Positions 33,543-41,667 of a DNA stretch of 64,000 nucleotides are shown here, in pieces. The translations under genes were made by a program, and so were the position numbers. The stretch is from the NCBI RefSeq assembly GCF_000719335.1, contig NZ_JOGB01000024.1, positions 71,361-135,360 on the forward strand, written 5' to 3'. The notes beneath the pieces were generated by a model, which worked only from the letters and a program-made list of their open reading frames with translations, made no database searches and was not told where the DNA came from. Within the stretch, counting starts at the first letter, position 1, and each line of letters opens with the position of its first letter. Origin of the DNA: Streptomyces sp. NRRL S-87 (GTDB taxonomy: Bacteria > Actinomycetota > Actinomycetes > Streptomycetales > Streptomycetaceae).

Positions 33543-34367
33543 TCAGGCGGCCACGAGGGTGGGGACCGCGTCCAGGGTGAGGGGGAGGTGGCCCGTCGTG
33601 GGCGGTTCGAGGCGGGGGTGGCCGGTGAGGATGTCGGTGGTCAGGCGGTGGATGTCCGGGCCCGGGGTGGTGGCCAGGTCCTCGCGCAGGGCGTGCCGGA
33701 GGCGGTGGAAGGCGGCGAGGGCGTCGGCCTGTCGACCGGAGCGGTAGAGGGCGAGCATCAGCTGGCCCGTGAGCTCCTCGTGGGTGAGGTCCTGGTGGAC
33801 CAGGGCGCAGAGCTCCGAGACCAGCTCCTGGTGCCGGCCCAGGGCCAGTTCGGCGTGGATGCGGCGGACCGTGGCCTCCGTGCGTTCGCGTTCGATCGGG
33901 GCGAGCGCGGCCCGCAGCAGCGGGCCGGTGGGGGCGTCGACCAGGCCGGTGGTGCCGCTCCACATGGCGTCGGCGGTGCGGAGCAGGCGGGCGCCGGCGT
34001 CGGGCTCACCGGCGTCGAGGAGGGCGCGGCCGGCCCGGAGCCGGCTCTCGTACAGGTGCAGGTCGAGTTCGCCGTCCTCGACGCGCAGCAGGTAGCCCTG
34101 CTCCCGGGTGACGAGGCGGCCGCAGGCGACGGCGGTCGCGCCGCCGTGCAGGATGCGGCGCAGCTGCATGACGTAGGTGTGCACGGCGGCGACCGCGCGC
34201 GGCGGCGGGCTGTACTCCCACAGCTCCTCGACGAACTGGGCCATGGAGACGACCTGGTTGGCGTTCATCAGCAGGAGGGCCAGCATCTGGCGGTGCTTGG
34301 GCGCGCTGGGCGTTCTGTCGTCTCCGCTTTCGGTGACGGACATGGGCCCCAGCATACGGAAATGCAT
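33543..34367 (-). CDS. SARP-family transcriptional activator (OmpR-type DNA-binding plus BTAD)
   Basis: A 274-residue SARP. An N-terminal winged helix (MHFRMLGPMSVTE..., APKHRQMLALLLMNANQVVSMAQFVEELWEYSPPPRAVAAVHTYVMQLRRIL) is followed by the bacterial transcriptional activator domain (LYESRLRAGRALLDAGEPDAGARLLRTADAMWSG..., GQLMLALYRSGRQADALAAFHRLRHAL). Length matches pathway-specific activators such as ActII-ORF4. ATG at 34367 has GGAGG ahead. It is central in the cluster and likely activates several of its operons. A second SARP lies at 49122. Confidence 0.92.
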   Translation of the reverse strand: MHFRMLGPMSVTESGDDRTPSAPKHRQMLALLLMNANQVVSMAQFVEELWEYSPPPRAVAAVHTYVMQLRRILHGGATAVACGRLVTREQGYLLRVEDGELDLHLYESRLRAGRALLDAGEPDAGARLLRTADAMWSGTTGLVDAPTGPLLRAALAPIERERTEATVRRIHAELALGRHQELVSELCALVHQDLTHEELTGQLMLALYRSGRQADALAAFHRLRHALREDLATTPGPDIHRLTTDILTGHPRLEPPTTGHLPLTLDAVPTLVAA

Positions 34368-34566
34368 TACCCCTCCAGGAATGAGCCGTCGTGACCATTC
34401 GACCGTAACGACGATTCGGGAGGGGCGCACAAGACCATTCCCACTTTGGCAACTCGGGGCCGCCGCGCCTTTGTCGCGGCGGCCACCGGGGGCGTTTGAA
34501 CGGCCCGACGAGCACAAGCGGAATTCTTGATTCGGTATTTATGGAAAGGGCTCGGTGAATCCGGCA

Positions 34567-36231
34567 CTAATGGCCGGTGACCTTTGCCACCAGGCCCTCG
34601 GGGTCGCGCGGGGCCCGGTTGCCGCGCCAGGCGATGTGCTGGTCGGGGCGTACGAGCACGAGGTCGCGCCCGTACAGCTCGCGGGCCGCGCCGTCGTCGA
34701 CCCGGACCACGCTCAGCGGCACCCCGGCCGCCCGGGCGGCCGCCTCGACGGCGGCGGTGCCGGAGTGCACCGGGCAGAGGCTGAGCAGGGTGAAGCCGGG
34801 GCCGAGGAGGTCGAAGAGGGAGCTGCCCGGGCCCCGTTCGTCGTCCAGCCACAGGTGCGGGGCCCGCCCGCCCGGCACCCCGGAGGGCGTGTACGTGGTG
34901 AAGGCGTCCGGCGGCGGGGTGTCGCCGGCGGCGGCTATGAGCGGGGAGCCGTCGTAGCGGGCGCCCAGCTGCACGCCGAGGGTGTCGAGGGTGAGCTGCC
35001 CGTACGCGGCCAGCCGCTCGGCGGTGCGGGCGCGGGCGGCGCGGCCCCCGGCCGTGTCGGCCTCCAGCTCCGCGGGGCGCTCGATGGCGCCGAGGCCGAT
35101 GTTGAGCTCGCGGGCGGCGGTGGTGTTGCGCAGGGCGACGGGCCGGCGCTCGGTCTCGTACGAGGGGAGCAGGCCGGGCCCGCCCCAGCCCTGGACGGCC
35201 GCGGCGAGCTTCCAGGCGAGGTTGGCGGCGTCGTCGACGCCGGTGTTCATGCCGAAGCCGCCGTTGGGCGTGAACAGGTGCGCGGAGTCGCCGGCCAGCC
35301 AGACGCGGCCGCTGCCGAAGCGCTCGGCGACCAGCGCGGCGCCGGGGGTCCAGGCCCGGCGGGAGAGCACCTCCACGTCGAGGTCGGTGCCGGCGGCGCG
35401 GCGTACGAGGTCGGCCACCCGGGAGTCGTCGGGGTCGTCGGGGTCGGCCGAGCTGGTGAGCAGGAAGAACTGGTCGTCGCCGTCGAGGGCGATGAGGTTG
35501 AGGGCGAGCTCCGCGTTGACCACCCAGTTGCTCCAGCCGGCCCGGTCGCGCAGGAAGCGCCGGTACATGCCGGGCACGCGCAGGTGCGCGGCGGTGGCCC
35601 GGCGGCCGAGGACGTCCTGGTCGAGGGAGCCCTCGCCGGAGTAGGCGATGCCGAGCGCACGGCGGACCAGGCCCTGGCCGCCGTCGCAGCCGGCCACGTA
35701 CGCGGCCCGGACGACGTCCCGGCCGGCCGGCCCCTCGACGGTCAGGGCCACGGCCTCGGCCTCCTCGGCGAGCGCGGTGACGCGGTGGCCGTAGCGCAGG
35801 GTGATGCGGGGGCGGGTGCCGGCGTGCTCGCGCAGCAGGCGCTCGACGTACATCTGGTTGGCGCGGTGCATGGGTTCGGGCACCTGGTGGGTGCGCGGGG
35901 CGGCGGCGGTGGCGGCGCGCACCTCGTCGGCGCCGGGGTGCGGCAGGTGGGCCAGGAGGTGGCCGTCGTAGCGGGTGAAGAAGGTGATGCCCGCGCTGTG
36001 GCCGCCGGGTAGGCCGAGCTCGCGCACCCGCGTGGCCAGGCCGAGGCGGCGGTAGTGCTCCATGGTGCGGGCGCCGTGGGTGCTGCCGCGCGGTTCGGCG
36101 GCCACGGACGGGGCGGCGTCGTAGACGGTGGACGCCACGCCGTGGTGGTCGAGGAGCAGCGCGAGCACGAGCCCCACGGGGCCGCCGCCGACGATGGCGA
36201 CGGGCTGCTGCGGGGGGCGGACGGGGACCAT
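34567..36231 (-). CDS. FAD-dependent aromatic monooxygenase (group A); CreL-like candidate
   Basis: A 554-residue flavin hydroxylase with VAIVGGGPVGLVLALLLDHHG, YVAGCDGGQGLVRRALG and GRVWLAGDSAHLFTPNGGFGMNTGVDDAANL motifs and a C-terminal thioredoxin-like domain. It is divergent from the diazotase-type ligase gene. In cremeomycin biosynthesis a flavin hydroxylase (CreL) acts on 3,4-AHBA before methylation and diazotisation, and this gene is in the right place for that role. The FAD monooxygenase at 8731 is the alternative. ATG is preceded by GGAGG. Confidence 0.88.
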   Translation of the reverse strand: MVPVRPPQQPVAIVGGGPVGLVLALLLDHHGVASTVYDAAPSVAAEPRGSTHGARTMEHYRRLGLATRVRELGLPGGHSAGITFFTRYDGHLLAHLPHPGADEVRAATAAAPRTHQVPEPMHRANQMYVERLLREHAGTRPRITLRYGHRVTALAEEAEAVALTVEGPAGRDVVRAAYVAGCDGGQGLVRRALGIAYSGEGSLDQDVLGRRATAAHLRVPGMYRRFLRDRAGWSNWVVNAELALNLIALDGDDQFFLLTSSADPDDPDDSRVADLVRRAAGTDLDVEVLSRRAWTPGAALVAERFGSGRVWLAGDSAHLFTPNGGFGMNTGVDDAANLAWKLAAAVQGWGGPGLLPSYETERRPVALRNTTAARELNIGLGAIERPAELEADTAGGRAARARTAERLAAYGQLTLDTLGVQLGARYDGSPLIAAAGDTPPPDAFTTYTPSGVPGGRAPHLWLDDERGPGSSLFDLLGPGFTLLSLCPVHSGTAAVEAAARAAGVPLSVVRVDDGAARELYGRDLVLVRPDQHIAWRGNRAPRDPEGLVAKVTGH

Positions 36232-36561
36232 CGGGGCCTCCAGCGTTCGGTACGGGCGGGCGGGCGGCGGGCGTACGGCAGGCGGGCGGGCGGATGGCGG
36301 GCGTACGGCGGGAGGGCGGGCGTACGGCGGGCGCGGTGCATCGTCCCAGCGGCGCCTGAAGGACGGATAAAGGGGCGGTGACGGCGCATCGCGACCGCCG
36401 CGAATTCACGCCGGCGCGCGCCCTCGATTTCCACCTCCAGAGGATCTTTAGACGCCCCCGGAAGACTCGGCGGCGTACTGGACCGGCTCTCTCGGATCGT
36501 CCCGGATCCCCTTTCCGGGCCGCTGCACCGGATCGGATCTCGACGGAGTGTGAGGTATTCC
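36232..36561. promoter_or_regulatory. Divergent promoter region with three direct 13-bp repeats
   Basis: The 330-bp gap between the FAD monooxygenase and the diazotase-type operon holds GCGGGCGTACGGC at 36267-36279, 36297-36309 and 36316-36328 in a G-rich tract, followed by a less GC-rich stretch (36360-36560) that probably contains the plus-strand promoter. The repeats may be activator sites or slippage products. Confidence 0.55.
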
Positions 36562-38247
36562 ATGTTCCTGATAGGCACGCACCGCTCCATCGTGCAGCGC
36601 CTGCGCCTCACGGCCGACCGCGAACTGGGCGCCGGAAACTTCTTCTGGCACGCCTGGCGCATTTCCCGCGACCGGGACCGGCCGCTGCTGTTCCACCCGG
36701 ACGTCTCCGTACCGGGGTGGGAGGAGCGGGAGTTGCCGGGACTGTCCCTGAACGGCGCCAGGGACGCCGTCGTCCGGTACGCCGCCTGGTACCGGGAGCA
36801 GGGCGTCACCTCCTCCTCGCACGTGGGCCTGTACACCCGGCACGGGCTGTTCGGCCTGCTGCACCACATCGCCGTCACGAGCCTGGGCGCCGCCGCGGTG
36901 CACTGCAACCCCCGGATGGCCCCGCAGACGGCGGCCGAGTACTTCCTGCGCACCGGCACCCACCTGGTGGTGGGCGACGCCGACCTGCTCAAGGACCTGG
37001 CCTCCGCCTGGCAGGCGGCCGGCCGCACGCAGGTCCCCGCGCTGCACGACGTGGCCGAGGTGGACGCGCGGGCGCCGCGGCCGCGCCGGCCGCTCGAGGA
37101 CTTCCCGTACCGGCACACCGCCGACGACCTGGTGATGATCTCCCACTCGTCGGGGACCACGGGTCGGCCCAAGGCGCCGGTGTTCCACCACCGTTCGTTC
37201 TTCATCGGCAAGCGCGAACGGCTGTGGACCTTCCCCTCGCTGCGGACCGACCGGCTGCTGACCGCGCTGCCGCACAGCCACTCCGCGGGGATCAGCTACC
37301 TGTCGATGGCGCTGCTGCTGGGCATCCCCACCCTGGTCCTGGACGGCGCGGACGGCGACCGGCTGGCCCGCGCGGTCAACGCCTTCCGGCCCACGGTCGT
37401 GCTGGGCTTCCCGCTCACCCTCGCCGAGCTCGACCCGGCCGCCGTCGACCTGGAGGCCGCCCGGCGCGTCCACACCTGGAACGGCATGGGCGACGCCTCC
37501 CACGAGCGCCACATCCGCCCGCTGACGGCGCTCGGTGCGCCCGGCACGGGGTCGGTGTACCTGGACGGGCTGGGGTCGTCGGAGATGGGCATGGTGCTGT
37601 TCAAGGCGGCCCACACCCGCGCCTCGCAGCGGTACGGACGGCTGATCGGCCGGCCCGCCGGGGTGGTGCGCAAGGCCGCCGTGCTCGCGCCCGACGGGCG
37701 CGAACTGCCCGACGGGCAGGCCGGCATGCTGGGGGTGCGCACGCCCAGCGTGACACCCGGGTACTGGGACGATCCGGGCCTGAACAAGGAGTCCGTGCTC
37801 AGCGGGTACTTCCTCACCGGCGACATCGTCCGCAGGGACGCCGAGGGCAACTGGTACCACCTCGACCGCACGCCCGACGTCATCCGGGCCGCGGCCGGGG
37901 ACGTCCACAGCCTGCCCCTCGAAGAGGTCGTCCTGAACACCACGCAGGCGCTGGACGCGGCGGTGGTGGCGGTGGCCGACCCGCAGCAGCCCGGCAGGTC
38001 CTGCCCGGCGGCGGTCGTCTACTACGCGGACGGCGTCGAGCGGATCCCGGCCGACCTGCTGGCCGCGTGCAACGCCGCGCTGGACGCGGCGGGTCTGCCG
38101 CGGCTGAACGCGCTGGTGCTCACCGGGGAGCGGGAGGGCCTGCCGGTGGGGGTCACCGGCAAGGTGCTCAAGCGGGTGCTGCGCGAGCGGTACCGGGACG
38201 TGCTGACCGAGCCGGCCGGGCCGGCCGTCGCGAAGACGGGGGCGTGA
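36562..38247 (+). CDS. creM: CreM-like acyl-CoA-ligase homologue, candidate ATP-dependent diazotase
   Basis: A 561-residue ANL enzyme. Motifs: MISHSSGTTGRPKAPVFHH (phosphate loop), LDGLGSSEMGMVLF, FLTGDIVRRDAEGNWYHLDRTPDVIRAAAGDVHSLPLEEVV (hinge) and PVGVTGKVLKRVLRERY with the C-terminal Lys. CreM in cremeomycin biosynthesis uses this fold to couple ATP hydrolysis to diazotisation of an aryl amine with nitrite. The assignment rests mainly on co-transcription with CreE- and CreD-like genes; without them it would be called an acyl-CoA ligase. ATG at 36562 has GAGG ahead, but GTG at 36550 is also in frame. Confidence 0.78.
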   Translation: MFLIGTHRSIVQRLRLTADRELGAGNFFWHAWRISRDRDRPLLFHPDVSVPGWEERELPGLSLNGARDAVVRYAAWYREQGVTSSSHVGLYTRHGLFGLLHHIAVTSLGAAAVHCNPRMAPQTAAEYFLRTGTHLVVGDADLLKDLASAWQAAGRTQVPALHDVAEVDARAPRPRRPLEDFPYRHTADDLVMISHSSGTTGRPKAPVFHHRSFFIGKRERLWTFPSLRTDRLLTALPHSHSAGISYLSMALLLGIPTLVLDGADGDRLARAVNAFRPTVVLGFPLTLAELDPAAVDLEAARRVHTWNGMGDASHERHIRPLTALGAPGTGSVYLDGLGSSEMGMVLFKAAHTRASQRYGRLIGRPAGVVRKAAVLAPDGRELPDGQAGMLGVRTPSVTPGYWDDPGLNKESVLSGYFLTGDIVRRDAEGNWYHLDRTPDVIRAAAGDVHSLPLEEVVLNTTQALDAAVVAVADPQQPGRSCPAAVVYYADGVERIPADLLAACNAALDAAGLPRLNALVLTGEREGLPVGVTGKVLKRVLRERYRDVLTEPAGPAVAKTGA

Positions 38248-39467
38248 GGACCGTGACCGTACGCACGGACGAGGCGGCGGCCGGGACGTCGGCCGGGACC
38301 GCCCCCGGCACCGTCGAAGGCCCCGGGGCGGAGCAGGAGTCGGTGCGCCGGCTCGTCGACACCATCACCGGTACGTGGCGGGCGCAGGCGCTGTACGCGG
38401 CCGTGGCCCTGGGGCTGCCGGACCACCTCGCCGGTCGGCCCGGCGGGCTGACCGCGGCGGCGCTCGCCGACGCCGCGGGTGCCGACGCCGACGCGCTGGC
38501 CCGGCTGCTGCGGCTGCTGGCGGCGCTGGACGTGGTCGAGACCGGCCCGCAGGCGGGCCGGAGCGCGGGGGCCGGCGAGGGGGCCGGCCACGGCCCGGGC
38601 GAGGCCGAGGGGCATGGCGGGGGCGAGGCGCATGGCGGAGGCGGGGGCGGGGGCGGGGGCGGGGGAACGTACCGCCTCACCGCCGCCGGAGAGCTGCTGC
38701 GCACCGACGCGCCCCGCTCCCTCGCGGCCATGGTCCGCATCTACGGCGAGGAGTTCCACCGGGCCTGGGGCGCGGTGGTGCCGGCGGTGCGCACCGGGAC
38801 ATCCGGCTTCCAGCACGCCTTCGGCAAGACCCTGCACGAGTACCTGCGCGACCCGGCGGCCGCGGGCCGCTTCCAGCGGGCGATGAACGCCGGGAACGTC
38901 TTCTTCCCCGACGTCCTCGACGCCTACGACTTCGGCGGTGCCCGCCACGTCGTGGACGTGGCCGGCGGCAGCGGCATGCTGCTGGGCACCGTCCTGGCCG
39001 CGCGTCCGGGGCTGCGCGGCACCGTCGTCGACCAGCCGCACATGGTGCCGGTGGCCACCGCGCACCTGGACGCGGCGGTGGGGCCGGGACGGTACGAGGC
39101 GGTGGCCGGCGACGTGTTCACCGGCGCCGGACTGCCGCGCGGCGCGGACGTCTACCTGCTCTCGCGGGTGCTCCAGGACTGGGACGACGCGCACTGCACG
39201 ACGCTGCTGTCGCACCTGCGCGAGGCGCTCGCCGCCGGGGACCGCCCGGGCGACGCCCGACTGCTGGTCCTGGAGCGGGTGGTCCCCGAGCCCGGGGCCC
39301 CGCGGCTGCTGCCGCTGCTGTACGACCTGCACCTGCTCATGGCCGCCGGCGGCCGGGAGCGCGACCTGGCCGGTTACCGCGCGGTGCTCGCCGCGGCGGG
39401 GTTGCGGCTGGAGTCCGTCCACGAACTGTCCCTGGAGACCAGCCTGCTGGTCGCGGCCGTGGCCTGA
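38244..39467 (+). CDS. SAM-dependent O-methyltransferase (class I, dimerisation plus catalytic domain)
   Basis: A 407-residue methyltransferase of the acetylserotonin/hydroxyneurosporene type. The N-terminal winged-helix dimerisation domain (WRAQALYAAVALGLPDHLAG) is followed by a low-complexity linker with an 11-Gly run, then the SAM site HVVDVAGGSGMLLGTVLAARPGLRGTVVDQPHMV. The position usually occupied by the catalytic His (H-D-W-D-D) reads LQDWDD, so the general base is Gln or lies elsewhere. It may correspond to CreN, which methylates the hydroxylated AHBA. GTG overlaps the ligase stop (GTGA); GTG at 38253 is an alternative. Confidence 0.86.
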   Translation: MRTVTVRTDEAAAGTSAGTAPGTVEGPGAEQESVRRLVDTITGTWRAQALYAAVALGLPDHLAGRPGGLTAAALADAAGADADALARLLRLLAALDVVETGPQAGRSAGAGEGAGHGPGEAEGHGGGEAHGGGGGGGGGGGTYRLTAAGELLRTDAPRSLAAMVRIYGEEFHRAWGAVVPAVRTGTSGFQHAFGKTLHEYLRDPAAAGRFQRAMNAGNVFFPDVLDAYDFGGARHVVDVAGGSGMLLGTVLAARPGLRGTVVDQPHMVPVATAHLDAAVGPGRYEAVAGDVFTGAGLPRGADVYLLSRVLQDWDDAHCTTLLSHLREALAAGDRPGDARLLVLERVVPEPGAPRLLPLLYDLHLLMAAGGRERDLAGYRAVLAAAGLRLESVHELSLETSLLVAAVA

Positions 39468-39609
39468 GCCGGCCGGTCCTCCGTGCCGGGCACCCCGGAC
39501 GCCACGTCGTACGCCGTCTCGTACGCCACCCCGTACTTCGTACCACCCGAAGCACCCGAACCGCCCGTTCCGCGGGTACCGCCCGTGTCGCCAGTATCGG
39601 AGAAGCGTG

Positions 39610-41667
39610 ATGAGCAGCGGGGATCTGACGGTCTGCATCGTCGGTGCGGGGCCGCGAGGCCTGTCGGTGCTGGAGCGGATCTGCGCCAACGCGCGCAACC
39701 GCCCCGCCGGTTCCGCCGTGACGGTCCACGTCGTGGACCCGTACCGGCCGGGCCCGGGCAAGGTGTGGCGCACCGCGCAGTCGCGGCACCTGCTCATGAA
39801 CACGGTGGCCTCGCAGGTGACCGTGTTCACCGACGACAGCGTGGAGATGGCCGGCCCGGTCGAGAAGGGCCCGAGCCTGTACGAGTGGTCGGCTGCCCTC
39901 GCGCTGCCGGGACTGGCGGCCGAGCCGCGGGGCGCCGCCGACGCGGCGTTCCTGGCCGAGGCCGCGGAACTCGGCCCGGACGCGTACCCGAGCCGCGCCC
40001 TGTACGGCCGCTACCTCGAGGACTGCTTCGACCGGATCGTCGAGGCGGCGCCCGAGCAGGTCACCGTGCGCGTGCACCGGGCGCGCGCGGTGCACCTGGC
40101 GGAGGAGACCGCGGCCGGTGCCCACGGCGCGCGGGGCGGGCCCCAGCGGCTGACGCTGTCGGACGGCACGCTGCTGGCGGGGCTCGACGCGGTGGTGCTG
40201 GCGCAGGGACACGTCGGGGCCCGGCCCACCCCGCAGGAGGCCCGTACGGCGGAGGAGGCGCGGGCGTGGGGCCTGACGCACGTCCTGCCGGCGAACCCGG
40301 CCGACGTCGACCTCTCCGTGCTGGCCCCCGGCCGGGCGGTGCTGCTGCGCGGCCTCGGCCTGAACTTCTTCGACCACATGGCGCTGCTCACCACCGGCCG
40401 CGGCGGCCGCTTCGAGCGGCGGCCCGGGACGGGGACGCTGCGCTACGTCCCCTCGGGGCGGGAGCCGCTCCTGTACGCGGGGTCGCGGCGCGGAATCCCG
40501 TACCACGCCCGCGGCGAGAACGAGAAGGGCGCGCACGGGAGGTACGAGCCGCGGCTGCTCACCCCCGCGGCGATCGCGGCGCTGGCCGCGCGGGCCGTGG
40601 ACGGCGAGCGGGTGCACTTCGGCACGGACGTGTGGCCGCTGGTCGCCAAGGAGGTGGAGGGCGTCTACTACGGCGCGCTGCTCGCCGGGCGCGGCCGGCC
40701 GGCGGCCGAGCGCGAGGACTTCACGGCACGCTACCTCGCGGCCCCGGCGGGCGGGGAGGAGGAGCGCGGCCTGCTCGCGGAGTACGGGATCGGGGCCGCC
40801 GACGCGTGGGACTGGGAGGCGGTGGCGCAGCCGCACGGCAGCCGGGTGTTCGCCGACCGGGACGCGTTCCGGGAGTGGGTGCTGGCGTACCTGGCCGCCG
40901 ACGTGGCCGCGGCGCGGGCGGGCAACGTCAGCGGACCGCTGAAGGCCGCCCTCGACGTCCTGCGCGACCTGCGCAACGAGATACGGCTGGTGGTGGACCA
41001 CGGCGGGCTGGAGGGCAACTCCTACCGCGACGACCTCCAGGGCTGGTACACGCCGCTGAACGCCTTCCTGTCGATCGGCCCGCCGGTCTCGCGCATCGAG
41101 GAGCTCATCGCCCTCGTGGAGGCGGGGGTGGTGGAGCTGCTCGGGCCGGGGATGCGGGTGCGGGTGGCCACCGCAGGACCCGGCGGGCCGGCCTTCGAGG
41201 CCACCTCCGACCGGGTGGCCGGGCCGCCGGTGCGGGCGGGCGCGCTGATCGAGGCGCGGCTGCCCGAGCCCGACCTGCGGCGCACCGACGACCCCCTGAT
41301 GGCCCAGTTGCTGACGGAGGGCCGGCTGGCGCCCTACCGGATCCCGGGGGCCTGCGGCACGGTCTACGAGACCGGCGGCGTCTCGGTGACCGAACGGCCC
41401 TACCACGTGGTGGACGCGGCGGGCCGGGCGCATCCGCGCCGGTTCGCGTACGGGGTGCCGACCGAGGCCGTGCACTGGGTGACGGCGGCCGGTATCCGGC
41501 CGGGGGTCAACTCGGTGACGCTGGGCGACTCGGACGCGATCGCGCGGGCGGTGCTGGCGCTGGATCCGGTCCGGGGCGCGGCGGCGGAACCGGGCGGCCG
41601 CGACGACCTGGGGGCGGACGTCCCCGACGACCGGTGGGACGCCGACCTGTCGGGGGTGACCTCGTGA
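39610..41667 (+). CDS. creE: CreE-like flavin-dependent aspartate N-oxygenase (nitrosuccinate-forming)
   Basis: A 685-residue FAD/NAD(P)-binding protein. The N terminus VCIVGAGPRGLSVLERICANA, then VHVVDPYRPGPGKVWRT and LLMNTVASQVTVFTDD, matches my recollection of the CreE/FzmM group, which oxidises the amino group of L-aspartate to nitrosuccinate with NADPH and O2. NADPH-side segments include LDAVVLAQGH and LLRGLGLNFFDHMALLTTGRGG. The downstream lyase gene overlaps by GTGA, exactly the creE-creD pairing. ATG has GGAGAAG ahead; 142 bp separate it from the methyltransferase. Confidence 0.88.
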   Translation: MSSGDLTVCIVGAGPRGLSVLERICANARNRPAGSAVTVHVVDPYRPGPGKVWRTAQSRHLLMNTVASQVTVFTDDSVEMAGPVEKGPSLYEWSAALALPGLAAEPRGAADAAFLAEAAELGPDAYPSRALYGRYLEDCFDRIVEAAPEQVTVRVHRARAVHLAEETAAGAHGARGGPQRLTLSDGTLLAGLDAVVLAQGHVGARPTPQEARTAEEARAWGLTHVLPANPADVDLSVLAPGRAVLLRGLGLNFFDHMALLTTGRGGRFERRPGTGTLRYVPSGREPLLYAGSRRGIPYHARGENEKGAHGRYEPRLLTPAAIAALAARAVDGERVHFGTDVWPLVAKEVEGVYYGALLAGRGRPAAEREDFTARYLAAPAGGEEERGLLAEYGIGAADAWDWEAVAQPHGSRVFADRDAFREWVLAYLAADVAAARAGNVSGPLKAALDVLRDLRNEIRLVVDHGGLEGNSYRDDLQGWYTPLNAFLSIGPPVSRIEELIALVEAGVVELLGPGMRVRVATAGPGGPAFEATSDRVAGPPVRAGALIEARLPEPDLRRTDDPLMAQLLTEGRLAPYRIPGACGTVYETGGVSVTERPYHVVDAAGRAHPRRFAYGVPTEAVHWVTAAGIRPGVNSVTLGDSDAIARAVLALDPVRGAAAEPGGRDDLGADVPDDRWDADLSGVTS

